DNA from: Nocardioides marinisabuli
GTDB taxonomy: Bacteria > Actinomycetota > Actinomycetes > Propionibacteriales > Nocardioidaceae
Direction of reading: 5' to 3'
DNA length: 64,000 nucleotides
NCBI RefSeq assembly: GCF_013466785.1
Contig: NZ_CP059163.1
Span: forward strand, 2,294,001-2,358,000
In this document: positions 52,358 to 64,000 of the stretch, one piece after another
Numbering within the stretch: position 1 is the stretch's first letter
Layout: the number at the start of each line of letters is the position of its first letter
Translations under genes and position numbers: made by a program
Notes under the pieces: generated by a model
Database searches by the model: none
What the model was told of the DNA's origin: nothing
Seen by the model: the letters and a program-made list of their open reading frames with translations, nothing else

Positions 52358-53254
52358 ATGTGGTTGGTCGCTGCCTTCGCCCTCGCCGGTGGTCTGGCCC
52401 AGCTCGTCGACGGGACGTTGGGGATGGGCTTCGGTGTCACCTCGGCGACCGTGCTGCTCGCGCTCGGCGTCGCCCCCGCTACGGCCAGCGCGGCCACGCA
52501 CGCCGCCAAGCTGCCCACGACGCTGATCTCGGGCCTGTCGCACTGGCGGGTCGGCAACGTCGACAAGGCCGTGCTGGTCCGCGTGGCCATCCCCGGCGCG
52601 ATCGGCGGCTTCCTCGGCGCCGTGGTGCTGACCTCGATCAGCCTGGTTGCCGCCAAGAGCGGCATGGCCGCGCTGCTGCTGTTTTTCGGTGCCGTCATCC
52701 TGGTGCGGTTCGGCTTCGGCCTGCGCATCATCCCGACGCCCAAGTCGGGGCACACCGCCCGCTGGCTCTCCCCGATCGGCCTGCTTGGTGGCTTCGTCGA
52801 CGCCACCGGTGGCGGCGGGTGGGGCCCGGTCGTCACGCCCAGCCTGATGACCGTCACCAGCCACGAGCCCCGCAAGGTCGTCGGCACCACCAACGCCGCC
52901 GAGTTCGCCGTGGCGGTCTCGGTCTCGCTCGGCTTCATCACCGGCGCCGCGCACCAGGACATCCCGTGGCTGCCGGTGCTGGGCCTGGTCCTCGGCGGCG
53001 TGATCGTCGCGCCGATCGCCGCGCGGCTGGCGGGCCGGCTGCCGCACGCCCCGATGGGCGTGATGGTCGGAGGCCTGATCATCCTGGTCAACAGCATCGT
53101 CGTGCTCGCGGCCGTCGGCGACCTGCCGTTCGTGGTCGACCTGGCGCTGATGGTCGCCTGGCTGCTCTTCGTGGCCCGCCTCGCCCGGACCGCGTGGCAC
53201 AAGGAGCGCGCCGAGCGGGCGGCGGCCGCGACCGCCGAGCCCGTCCTGGTCTGA
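52358..53254 (+). CDS. TauE/SafE family sulfite/sulfonate exporter-like permease
   Basis: 298 residues from the ATG at 52358 (GGAG 8 bp upstream). About eight membrane helices. The duplicated TauE motifs are visible in LVDGTLGMGFGVTSATVLLALGV and GGFVDATGGGGWGPVVTPSLM, with the conserved THAAKLPTT and GTTNAAEF segments after each. Family members export sulfite, sulfoacetate or related anions, or take up sulfur compounds. There are no sulfur genes beside it to fix the substrate. The AT-rich upstream region is unusual. Confidence 0.87.
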   Translation: MWLVAAFALAGGLAQLVDGTLGMGFGVTSATVLLALGVAPATASAATHAAKLPTTLISGLSHWRVGNVDKAVLVRVAIPGAIGGFLGAVVLTSISLVAAKSGMAALLLFFGAVILVRFGFGLRIIPTPKSGHTARWLSPIGLLGGFVDATGGGGWGPVVTPSLMTVTSHEPRKVVGTTNAAEFAVAVSVSLGFITGAAHQDIPWLPVLGLVLGGVIVAPIAARLAGRLPHAPMGVMVGGLIILVNSIVVLAAVGDLPFVVDLALMVAWLLFVARLARTAWHKERAERAAAATAEPVLV

Positions 53255-53312
53255 GCGGTTCCCACGCCCCGCCGGTGGCGTAACGACCGTCACCTCCCGC
53301 CGTTGGACGGGC

Positions 53313-55628
53313 ATGCTCCGGAACCTGCGCGTCCTGCTCGCTCCCGCTCTCGCGGCGGGGTTGGTGCTCGGGGTGGGGGGTCCGGTGCAGGGGGCCTCGA
53401 CCAACGGAGGGGGAGGCCTGCCGGAGGGGGCGCCGGCGGCGGCGACCCAGGCCGAGCCGCGGCTCGGCACACCGAAGGGCTGGCCGTTCACCCAGCGGAT
53501 CAGCCGCACCTCGGGCACCGAGCGGCTGCACGGCGGGGCGTCGTACTGGACCGACTTCGTGTACGACGCCCACGGCGCCGCGCTGCCGAGCGGCTTCAGC
53601 CTCGACAACATCGCCACCCTGGCGCCCGAGCAGGGCGTCTACGAGCAGCCCGAGGGCGCGGCCGGCAACGGGGCCGACGTCTTCGTCGCCGCCACGGGCA
53701 AGGACCGGCGCGCGACGTACTGGCGGGTCGACTGGACGACGCTGGCCAGCCCCGACGTGCCGCTGGCGGTGTGGGCCTTCGACACCGACCGCGACGCCAG
53801 CACCGGCGTCGACGACTGGCCGGCCGCCGCGGGCGTCACCTCGCCCGGGCTCGAGCAGGCACTCGTCGTCTCCAGCCGCGGCGCCTGGCTGCACGACCTG
53901 GTCACCAGCGACGTCACCGACGTGACCCGCCAGGGCGGGCGGCTCACCGTCGACGAGTCGACGCGCTCCTTCACCGTGCGGGTCCCTAAGCAGCTGCTCC
54001 GCGCCCGCGGTTCCTGGCGGGTGCGGCTCGCCGCCGGCCTGGCCGACGCGACCGGCGAGGCGATGGCGGCGCCCACCCTCACTGGCGGCGTGCCGCTGCC
54101 GCCCGGGTCGACGCACGTCTACAACCTCGCCTTCCGCACCCCCGAGCAGGAGACGCCGGTCGTCACCGACAGCCGGACCGCCGGGCTGGTCGCCGCCTTC
54201 CAGGCCGTCGCCGCCGGCAACCCGGTCACCGACCAGCTCGGCGCCGACGGGCTCGCGCGCTTCGTCACCGGCAACTTCTGGATGGAGGACGCCCAGGCCG
54301 ATGCGCTCGCCGGTGGCGACGCCTCACCGTTCTCCCACGTCGTGCGCTGGGCCGACCTGCGCCGCAAGGAGCGCACCCGCGAGCCGCTCGTGCACGGCCC
54401 CAGCAACCGCTGGTACCTCTCCCGCCTCGACCTCGGCGAGGGCGTCGTCGCTGACGAGGGCCAGGGCAGCGGGGACGGCGCCCCCAACTACCTTTCGCCC
54501 GTGCAGCCGTACGCCGTCCACGTCCCCACCTCCTACCGCCGCGGCGACGCCACCCCGCTCACCTGGACGCTGCACTCGCTCGGCGTCAACCACAACCAGT
54601 ACGCCGCCTACGACCCCGAGCTGCTCCAGAGCCTCTGCGAGGACCGCGACTCCATCTGCGCCGGCACCCTCGGCCGCGGGCCCGACGGCTGGTACCTCGA
54701 CGAGGCCGAGGTCGACTACTGGCAGGTCTGGCGGGCCCTGGCCGACGGCTTCACCCTCGACCCCCGGCGCACCGTCCTGACCGGCTACTCGATGGGCGGC
54801 TGGGCCGGCTACCACCTCGGCCTCGCGCACCCCGACCTGTACGCCGAGACCGTCGTGCTCGCCGGTCCGCCCCAGTGCGGGGTCTCCGTGGACGCCGACC
54901 AGATCGTCTCGCCCGCCTTCGGCGGACGCTGCACGAGCGACGGGACGGCGTACGACCTGGTCGGCAACGCCACCTGGCTGCCGTTCCGGATCGGGCACGG
55001 CACGCTCGACCAGCTCGTGCCGTTCACCTCGGTCGAGCGCCAGGTCTCCCGCTTCGTCGACGCCGGCCTGAGGCACCGGTTCGTGCGCTACCCCGCCGAG
55101 GACCACCTCGTCTTCGCCATCCAGGACCGCTTCGCGACCGTCATCGACGGGCTCGGCCTGCCGACGGTCACCCGCGACCCCCGCGACGTCGACTTCACCT
55201 GGCGCCCGCACCTGACCCGGCGCGGGCTCGGGATCGGCGCCACCACGGCGTACTGGACCGGCGACCTGGCCGCCCGCGACTCCGGGCCCGGCAGACTCGC
55301 CCGGGTCGAGGCGACCTCCAAGCGCATCCCCGACCGGGTGCACCTGCCGGTCACGACCGGCCCGACCCCGGTGGTCAGCCCGCTGCCCGCGGTGCTGCAG
55401 GAGACCGCCTGGGAGGACGGCGAGCGGCTGCCGGTGCGCCACCGGCTCGAGCTGCGGCTGACCAACGTCTCCCGCGTCAGCGTCGACCTCGACCGGGCAC
55501 GGTGGCGCTGCGGCAGGCTCGCGGTGACCTCCGACGGCGACGCCGTCGTCCGGCTGGTGCGCGGTGAGCGGGTGGTCCGGGCGGTGCGGGTCGGCGACGG
55601 CAGGGCCGTCGTACGCCGCTCCTGCTGA
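53313..55628 (+). CDS. Large secreted alpha/beta hydrolase
   Basis: 771 residues. A Sec signal peptide (LLAPALAAGLVLGVGGPVQGA) is followed by a beta-rich N-terminal domain (about 60-300) resembling a CBM9/glucodextranase-type sugar-binding module. An esterase/peptidase-like alpha/beta hydrolase follows, with the nucleophile GYSMGGWAGY (about 490), acid near HGTLDQLVPF and His in PAEDHLVF. A C-terminal beta domain (about 630-771) ends the protein. Extracellular action on a polymeric or glycosylated ester is likely; the true substrate is unknown. Single gene. Confidence 0.8.
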   Translation: MLRNLRVLLAPALAAGLVLGVGGPVQGASTNGGGGLPEGAPAAATQAEPRLGTPKGWPFTQRISRTSGTERLHGGASYWTDFVYDAHGAALPSGFSLDNIATLAPEQGVYEQPEGAAGNGADVFVAATGKDRRATYWRVDWTTLASPDVPLAVWAFDTDRDASTGVDDWPAAAGVTSPGLEQALVVSSRGAWLHDLVTSDVTDVTRQGGRLTVDESTRSFTVRVPKQLLRARGSWRVRLAAGLADATGEAMAAPTLTGGVPLPPGSTHVYNLAFRTPEQETPVVTDSRTAGLVAAFQAVAAGNPVTDQLGADGLARFVTGNFWMEDAQADALAGGDASPFSHVVRWADLRRKERTREPLVHGPSNRWYLSRLDLGEGVVADEGQGSGDGAPNYLSPVQPYAVHVPTSYRRGDATPLTWTLHSLGVNHNQYAAYDPELLQSLCEDRDSICAGTLGRGPDGWYLDEAEVDYWQVWRALADGFTLDPRRTVLTGYSMGGWAGYHLGLAHPDLYAETVVLAGPPQCGVSVDADQIVSPAFGGRCTSDGTAYDLVGNATWLPFRIGHGTLDQLVPFTSVERQVSRFVDAGLRHRFVRYPAEDHLVFAIQDRFATVIDGLGLPTVTRDPRDVDFTWRPHLTRRGLGIGATTAYWTGDLAARDSGPGRLARVEATSKRIPDRVHLPVTTGPTPVVSPLPAVLQETAWEDGERLPVRHRLELRLTNVSRVSVDLDRARWRCGRLAVTSDGDAVVRLVRGERVVRAVRVGDGRAVVRRSC

Positions 55629-56082
55629 GCCTGTCCACAGGCACGCGGTCGGCGGTGGGCGGGTGTCGGCGCCGGCCCCTAGCGTGCTGAGCAGGAGGCC
55701 GACATGAAGGTACTGGTGGCGACGAGCAGCACGCAGGGCGAGGTGGACGGGGACTACAGCTTCTGCGTCCCCGGGGAGATCCTCTGGATCACGATGGTCT
55801 GCGACACCGACCGGCTGTACCCGGAGAAGGGGTGCGGTTGCGGGCGTGGGTTCGGTGGCCTGACCAGCCACCGCGCCACAACCACCGCGGAGGTGGCCGA
55901 CCTGGACATCACCGAGGCCGACCTGGGGCTCGCGGTGAGGACCAGCCTGACCGACCAGGGCTGGCTGGCCCCCGAGATGGCGGAGATGCACGACGAGATC
56001 GTGGCCGAGACCGTCGAGCTCGTCCGCGCGCGAGCGCGGCCCTGGGTCGCCCCGGCGTGGCTCGGTTCGGCAGACTGCCGGT

Positions 56083-59430
<3,348 letters not shown>

Positions 59431-59488
59431 TCGTCCCGACGACCCCTGGGTGACCCCTGGGTGACCCCGCGTGGTGGCCGGAGGGGGG

Positions 59489-59497
59489 TTATCCACA
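59489..59497 (+). promoter_or_regulatory. Isolated DnaA-box-like TTATCCACA
   Basis: A perfect 9-mer in the spacer before the T7SS-like cassette, just after a 2.5-copy 11-bp direct repeat (GACCCCTGGGT from 59441). The complementary strand reads TGTGGATAA, which may instead be part of a promoter. It is alone, so it is not an origin. Confidence 0.35.
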
Positions 59498-59549
59498 GAT
59501 CGCGGATCGGTGGTGTCGCCGCCCGGCGAACGCGGGGAGCCTTGGGGTC

Positions 59550-59831
59550 ATGACCGACACCCGACCTCCCCTGCCCCCCGTGGTCTACGCGCCGACCGTC
59601 GAGCACGCCGACGGGTCGCCGCGCCTGGCCATGCACCGCACCCACGACGGCCGCGTCGCGCTCTTCGTCTACTCCGCGCTCGACCGGCTCGCCGACTTCT
59701 ACGACGCCGACAGCGCCTGGGTGCTGCTCTCCGTCGCCGACCTGCAGGCGGCCCACGACCAGGCCCCCTACGACCTGCTCTACCTCGACAAGCGGCCCAG
59801 CCCCGCCCCCGTCGCGGCGGGTGCGCGATGA
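59550..59831 (+). CDS. SAV_915-like small protein
   Basis: 93 residues. The pattern PPVVYAPTVEHADGSPRLAMHR, then LFVYSALDRLADFYDADSAWVLLSVADL, resembles the SAV_915/SseB-N-like family, often found beside type VII secretion cargo genes in actinobacteria. It overlaps the next ATG by four bases (59828-59831). Cytoplasmic, no signal. A chaperone or adaptor role is guessed from context. Confidence 0.65.
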   Translation: MTDTRPPLPPVVYAPTVEHADGSPRLAMHRTHDGRVALFVYSALDRLADFYDADSAWVLLSVADLQAAHDQAPYDLLYLDKRPSPAPVAAGAR

Positions 59832-60106
59832 GCGTCGAGCTGCGGTGGTCGACCGCGGACGACATCACCGCGGGCCTCGAGCGGGCCCGCACGTCGATCG
59901 AGGAGTGTGCCTCCTCGGTCCCGTCGGGGATCGACGGCGGTGATGTCACCGCGCTGCTGCTCGAGATGGTGGCCCACCTCCTCGAGGCCGCCGCCGAGGT
60001 CAGCGAGGGCCTGCTCGGGGCCTCCGACAACGTCCGGTCGGCGGTCGCGGTGCTCCAGAGCGCCGACCGGGTCTCGCGGGAGACCTTCACCTCCGGGTGG
60101 TGGTGA
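59828..60106 (+). CDS. Small helical protein, ESX/WXG-like size
   Basis: 92 residues, almost entirely helical, starting MSVELRWSTADDITAGLERA and ending SGWW. It is about the size of a WXG100 protein (near 100 residues) but lacks a clear central WxG; the tryptophans lie at residue 7 and at the C-terminus. It is coupled upstream by overlap and followed one base later by the larger WXG-bearing gene. It could pair with it as a helical-hairpin partner. Confidence 0.65.
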   Translation: MSVELRWSTADDITAGLERARTSIEECASSVPSGIDGGDVTALLLEMVAHLLEAAAEVSEGLLGASDNVRSAVAVLQSADRVSRETFTSGWW

Positions 60107-60107
60107 G

Positions 60108-61280
60108 ATGAGCGTCGACACCGAGCTGCCGGGCTCGCCGCGCTCCATCGAGTCCGCGGCCGCCTGGCTCGAGGGGTCCCTCGGAGCCGCGGTCGACCAG
60201 GGCGTCGAGCGGGTCGCCGCCGCGCGCCGGGTCGCCTCCTCCGACTGGGAGGGCGCCGCCGGCACCGGCTTCGCCGACCGGATGGGCGTGGCCGTCGACA
60301 AGATCGACCACGTGCACCGGGCGACGGCCTCGGTCGCCCGCGAGATGACGGCGTACGCCGACACGCTGCGCCGCCAGCAGGAACGCATGGCCGAGATCCG
60401 CGGGACGGCCCGCGCTGCCGGCCTCACCGTGACGGCGTACGTCGTCGAAGCGCCCGGCGCGGCCCCCGCCGACCCCGGCGACGCGCCGACCGGGCGGGTC
60501 AGCCCCACCGCCGTCGACGCGCACGCCGCTGCCGTCGAGGCGTGGGCCGACCACCAGGCGAAGGTGCTGGCCTACGAGAGGGTGGTCGCCGAGGCCGCCC
60601 AGGTGCGGGACGGGCTGCGGTCCGCCACGCGGTTGCTCGAGGACGAGTACCGCGGGCTGAGCGGGCCCGGGATGCTGCTGACCGCCCTGGACATCGCTGG
60701 CGGCTTCGGCGCAGCAGGGGTCGTCGGGCACGCGTCGGTGCTGAAGGCGGAGGGCAGACGGCTCGTCCGGGAGGCCGAGGAGTACATCGACCTGATCAGG
60801 AGGAAGCCGGGCGGCTTCCACAACGGCGACCTGAACCACTGGGACGCGCGCAAGCTGGAGGGCGGTGACCTCGTTCGGCGGGCCGGGGAGATCGAGACCC
60901 GGGCCAAGCTCACCTCGATGAAGCTCGGCGGAGCCCTGTCGGTGGTGGGCATCGGTCTCGACCTCGTCGCAGGCGAGAGCCCTGCGCAGGCGGTGACGTC
61001 GGGAGCAGGTGGACTGGGGGCGTCCATCGCGGCCGGAGCGCTGGTCGGGGCGGGCGTCGGCAGCCTCGTGCCGGTCCCGGGAGTGGGCACCGTAGCCGGG
61101 GCCGTGGTGGGCGCGGGCGTCGGCATCGTCACCTCGGGCGCGATCGACGCGCTCTTCGAGGAAGGCCCCGACGTGATGAATGCTCTGGACGAGGGGTGGG
61201 AATCACTCAAGGACACCGGCGGTGCGATCGGTGGCGGCGTGGGTGCCGTCGTCGGCGGCATCGGCGGGTTCTTCGACTAG
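60108..61280 (+). CDS. WXG-like N-terminal domain protein with glycine-zipper C-terminus
   Basis: 390 residues. N-terminal helical hairpin (about 1-110) with SSDWEGAAGTGF, a WxG motif at about 45 like type VII secretion substrates. A long alpha-helical middle follows, with a break near PADPGDAPTGRVSP. The C-terminal Gly/Ala/Val repeats (GALVGAGVGSLVPVPGVGTV and GAVVGAGVGIVTSG) form a membrane-active glycine zipper, as seen in bacterial pore-forming toxins and phage holin-like proteins. No known enzymatic toxin domain. The next gene, a membrane protein, is a candidate immunity partner. No ESX secretion machinery is in this window. Confidence 0.7.
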   Translation: MSVDTELPGSPRSIESAAAWLEGSLGAAVDQGVERVAAARRVASSDWEGAAGTGFADRMGVAVDKIDHVHRATASVAREMTAYADTLRRQQERMAEIRGTARAAGLTVTAYVVEAPGAAPADPGDAPTGRVSPTAVDAHAAAVEAWADHQAKVLAYERVVAEAAQVRDGLRSATRLLEDEYRGLSGPGMLLTALDIAGGFGAAGVVGHASVLKAEGRRLVREAEEYIDLIRRKPGGFHNGDLNHWDARKLEGGDLVRRAGEIETRAKLTSMKLGGALSVVGIGLDLVAGESPAQAVTSGAGGLGASIAAGALVGAGVGSLVPVPGVGTVAGAVVGAGVGIVTSGAIDALFEEGPDVMNALDEGWESLKDTGGAIGGGVGAVVGGIGGFFD

Positions 61281-61289
61281 GAGGCACCT

Positions 61290-62066
61290 GTGTCCAGCAC
61301 CCGAAGAGACGTGCTGCTGGCCGTCGGTCACGGCTGGCTGCTGCTGATGGGCGTCGGCCTGGTCGCCGTGGGCGAGACCAGCGCGATCATGTTCGGCTCC
61401 CTGCTCTGGATCATCGCCGTCCTCGGTTCGGTCACGCTCGTCGTCGAGCGCCGGCTCTCCCGTCGGCGCCCCGACCTCGAGCTGGGCACGGCACCGTCCG
61501 GAGCCGCGGCCCTGGTGTTCCCGTACTCGGTGGCGTCGATCGTGATGTCGGCGGTGGGCACCGCGTCACTCATGGTCTGGTGCCTGGTCGGGGCGCTGCT
61601 GGCGGGCCGGGCAGGCCACCCGGGCGGTGCCTGGCTGCTGGGACTGCTCGGGCTGGGTCTGGCGGCGCCGTTCGTCCCGCTGCTGCGGGGCAAGATCGTC
61701 GCTGGCGGGCTGTACGTCACCTCGTTCGGGGTCGAGCTCCGCCGTGAGGGTGTCGGGTGGTCGGTGCCCTGGGACGACATCGACGTCGTCGCGCCGGCGG
61801 ACGACGTCGTCCTGGGGCTGCACCGCCCTGCCGCGCGTCACGACACGACGAGGTTCATGTGGCGGCGCACACCGCGTGGGAAGGCCGACCTGCTCGTCGT
61901 GCCAGGTCGCCACCTCGCCGGTGGCACCGCCGCAGTCGCGATGGTCGTCGCCCGCGGCCGAGCGGTGCCGGAGTCGCGCGGCATGCTGGCGCAGGCCCAC
62001 GTCGTCGACGACATCAACGGCCTCCTCCGAGCACGCGCCACCGCTTCCGCGACCCCGGCTCCCTGA
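61290..62066 (+). CDS. Four-helix membrane protein with PH-like tail
   Basis: 258 residues from a GTG with GAGG upstream. Four predicted membrane helices (beginning VLLAVGHGWLLLMGVGLVAVG, with others near SVASIVMSAVGTASLMVWCL) are followed by a cytoplasmic beta-rich region (KIVAGGLYVTSFGVELRREG through VPWDDIDVV) resembling a PH-like fold. It starts 9 bp after the WXG-like gene, so it is in one operon with it. Immunity or export partner is an inference; unknown otherwise. Confidence 0.65.
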   Translation: MSSTRRDVLLAVGHGWLLLMGVGLVAVGETSAIMFGSLLWIIAVLGSVTLVVERRLSRRRPDLELGTAPSGAAALVFPYSVASIVMSAVGTASLMVWCLVGALLAGRAGHPGGAWLLGLLGLGLAAPFVPLLRGKIVAGGLYVTSFGVELRREGVGWSVPWDDIDVVAPADDVVLGLHRPAARHDTTRFMWRRTPRGKADLLVVPGRHLAGGTAAVAMVVARGRAVPESRGMLAQAHVVDDINGLLRARATASATPAP

Positions 62067-62172
62067 GCCGACCCAGGACGCTCGGTCGCGGCGTCCATCG
62101 ACTGTCGGTCCTCGCGTCTAGCGTGGGGCCCTCGGGTCGGTGGAGCCGACCGGTCGAGACACCGGGAGCGAC

Positions 62173-63405
62173 GTGACGATCGAGCAGGAGCACGACGAGG
62201 CGTGGCGCGAGCTGCGTCGCCGGGTCGCCGACCACCTCGCGGCGATGGGCCCGGGCGACGAGCTCGGGGTCGCGGTCGACGACGGGTCCGGCGAGGTGCC
62301 GGCGTACGTCGTCGCCGACGTCGACGGTCAGCAGCGGCTGCACCTGGAGTCGGTCGGCACCGGTGGCCTGGACCAGCCGTGGGCCGTCGGGCCCGAGCAC
62401 GAGGACGACGACCCGGCCTTCGAGACCGTGCTCGGCCAGCGCGAGTGCGACCTCGCTGCGGAGCTGATCGTGGCCGTGCTGCGCTCCGGCTGCCTCCACC
62501 CGGCCTTCCTCACCAGCCGCGAGCTCGACCTCGACGGCCTGCGCTGGCGTCGCCCGACGAAGCCGCTGCCGCCCGGGCGCGGCACGGTGCTCGGCGACGA
62601 CGCGCCGCTCGCGGTGCTCGTCGAGGACCGCGAGCACCTGCAGCGGCTGGTCGACGCCACCCTCGCCGAGGTCCTCGACCAACCGGTCGCCCACGACGAG
62701 GACGGCGACGTGCCGGTGCCGGTCGGTGAGAGCGTCGTGTGGGTCCAGGTGCTCGAGGACCGGCCGGTAGTGGCCCTCTTCGCGATCCTCGTCGACGACA
62801 TCGCCGACACCGGAGCAGCCTTCCGGGAGGTCGCCGGGCTCCAGGCGCGGCTGCCCTACCTGCAGGTGCGCGTCGTGGGTGACCGCATCCTGGTGCGCCA
62901 CGAGATCTGCGCGGTGCCCTTCGCGCCCCGCCAGCTCGCGGGGGTGCTCGCGCGGCTCTGCTCCGAGATCGACGACATCGCCGGCGCGGTCGCTGAGCGG
63001 GTCGGCGGCCGCCGGTTCCTGGAGGGCATGGGCGTCGACGAGGAGGGCGACGAGCTCGCCGAGCCGGCGCCGACCGTCCTCGACGAGCACCTGGCCACCG
63101 TGGTCGAGCTGCTCCTCGACGGCCAGGTCGAGCCCGCCCAGGTCGCGGCGGCGTACGACGGCGACCGGTCGTTGCTGGTGCGGTCCCTGGTGGGGCTGCG
63201 CACCGGCACCGTCGTGGTGCCCGACGTCGACCTCGACCTGCTGCTGCACACCGTCCGCTCGGGCCTGCGCCACCTCGTCGACCGGCTCGCCCGCCGCGAC
63301 GACGGCCCGGCCCGCCCTCGCGGCCCCCGCACGCAACAGCTCTCGCTGCTGCCCGAGGACGAGCAGGGCCTCGACCTGCCCGACCCCGGGCGCTGGGTGG
63401 GTTGA
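62173..63405 (+). CDS. TY-Chap/YbjN-like protein
   Basis: 410 residues from a GTG with GGGAG 4 bases upstream. Cytoplasmic, acidic. Two adjacent alpha-beta modules are visible (WRELRRRVADHLAAMGPGDE to LAAELIVAVLRSG, and WVQVLEDRPVVALFAILVDD to CSEIDDIAGAV), resembling the T3SS-chaperone-like TY-Chap and YbjN folds. The last 80 residues, including a basic Arg-rich tail (PARPRGPRTQQL), are of unknown role. It follows the toxin-like cassette by about 100 bp and may be its chaperone or an unrelated gene. Confidence 0.6.
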   Translation: MTIEQEHDEAWRELRRRVADHLAAMGPGDELGVAVDDGSGEVPAYVVADVDGQQRLHLESVGTGGLDQPWAVGPEHEDDDPAFETVLGQRECDLAAELIVAVLRSGCLHPAFLTSRELDLDGLRWRRPTKPLPPGRGTVLGDDAPLAVLVEDREHLQRLVDATLAEVLDQPVAHDEDGDVPVPVGESVVWVQVLEDRPVVALFAILVDDIADTGAAFREVAGLQARLPYLQVRVVGDRILVRHEICAVPFAPRQLAGVLARLCSEIDDIAGAVAERVGGRRFLEGMGVDEEGDELAEPAPTVLDEHLATVVELLLDGQVEPAQVAAAYDGDRSLLVRSLVGLRTGTVVVPDVDLDLLLHTVRSGLRHLVDRLARRDDGPARPRGPRTQQLSLLPEDEQGLDLPDPGRWVG

Positions 63406-63493
63406 GCGGCCGCCCGGAAGTCACTGACAGGGCTCAGGACGCCACGCACAATGGTGGGGCCGCGATGTCGCTCGGCCTCACCGAAGGAAACTG

Positions 63494-63961
63494 ATGAAGC
63501 ACCTGACGACCGTCCTCGCCCTGGCTTTTCTCCTCACCCCGGCGCCGGGACCCGCGGCCCATGCGGGCCTTGACGCGCCAGCCGCCTCGAAGGCGGACAC
63601 GAAGGAGTCTCGCGACCTCAAGCGCCTGACCTGCCGCAAGATCCCCAAGTGCGACAAGGACGCTTCCTACTGGGAGGGCGACGACAAGGGGCGCATCAGG
63701 GGTGACGACGGCGCCGGGGTCTACGTCTTCATCCAGTACCGAAAGTGTGGTCAAGGTAAGTGGGCCAACCTCACGCGCGAGACCACGACCGCGACCGGCG
63801 CCTGGGACTTCTACTACACCTACAAGGCCAGCGAGAAGAAGAAGTACCAGGTCAAGGAGTACAAGGCGGACTTCCCCAACTCGGTCCAGTTCAGCTTCTT
63901 CATCCCCGCCACGGACGACTACAAGCCGTACCGCTCGGTCTCCCCGTTCTGCTACAGCTGA
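63494..63961 (+). CDS. Small secreted protein of unknown function
   Basis: 155 residues. A Sec signal peptide (LTTVLALAFLLTPAPGPAAHA) is followed by a basic, Lys/Asp-rich mature protein with several Tyr and Phe residues and four Cys (TCRKIPKC, KCGQGKW, PFCYS) that could form two disulfides. Base composition in the mature part is less GC-rich than the surroundings. GAAGGAAA lies 7 bp before the ATG. I do not recognise the family. The remaining 39 bases of the window hold nothing I can assign. Confidence 0.7.
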   Translation: MKHLTTVLALAFLLTPAPGPAAHAGLDAPAASKADTKESRDLKRLTCRKIPKCDKDASYWEGDDKGRIRGDDGAGVYVFIQYRKCGQGKWANLTRETTTATGAWDFYYTYKASEKKKYQVKEYKADFPNSVQFSFFIPATDDYKPYRSVSPFCYS

Positions 63962-64000
63962 GTCTCCCACCGGTGGGCGTCAGCCTGTCGCCGCGGACTC

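Overview
This is a chromosomal window from a very high-GC actinobacterium. The gene families and gene order (rsmI-tatD-rpfB-rsmA-ispE-ABC-F, miaB/miaA-dapF-hflX, lexA/LysM-nrdR-nrdJ, gluABCD) fit a Nocardioides-type member of the Propionibacteriales. That placement is inferred from content and synteny, not from a marker-gene comparison. The window has one tRNA gene, no rRNA, no recognisable insertion sequence and no CRISPR array.

Layout. 1-2687: end of a LivF-type ABC ATPase gene and two envelope proteins. 2822-6024 (minus): DUF4032 kinase-like protein and a GH13 glycosidase. 6086-14632 (plus): SDR gene behind a KstR-like palindrome, tRNA-Thr, then a housekeeping run (rsmI, epoxide-hydrolase-like gene, tatD, rpfB, rsmA, ispE, ABC-F ATPase). 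14636-16574: divergent MarR/trans-aconitate methyltransferase locus with three matching operator palindromes, plus a VOC gene. 16647-17599: CsoR-fold protein without metal ligands and a DUF4442 protein. 17630-20976 (minus): glutamate-type ABC importer. 21029-33147: frameshifted PHP hydrolase, miaB, an antisense cluster of small charged proteins, miaA, dapF (frameshifted as given), SDR, hydrolase, kinase, hflX. 33155-40696: three twin-arginine phosphatase-like genes, an SGNH hydrolase and dinG. 40798-47582: SOS and dNTP block (lexA, divergent SOS-box LysM gene, nrdR, nrdJ) around a multiply frameshifted methyltransferase. 47714-52197: accessory island with a tandem HNH-like protein, a PH-domain protein and a PLD-helicase-DUF3427 protein. 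52358-59430: TauE-type exporter, secreted esterase and a SWIM-SNF2 helicase. 59550-63961: a cassette resembling type VII secretion cargo, followed by unknown proteins.

Regulation readable from the DNA includes a TamR-like circuit, SOS boxes in the lexA/LysM intergenic region, a pair of NrdR boxes 31 bp apart overlapping a perfect DnaA box upstream of nrdR, an 11-bp-period PHO box next to phoD, a KstR-like site, and strong hairpin terminators after nrdJ and after the SDR gene at 29240.

Three things stand out. (1) A family of intergenic repeats: two palindrome-bounded copies about 85 bp long, and 22-bp-period tandem arrays abutting stop codons. (2) An accessory island that may be a defence locus, and a WXG-type toxin-like cassette. 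(3) Several single-base frameshifts (PHP gene, dapF, methyltransferase, possibly two others), several of them in homopolymer runs. These may be consensus errors rather than true pseudogenes, because dapF is normally indispensable.
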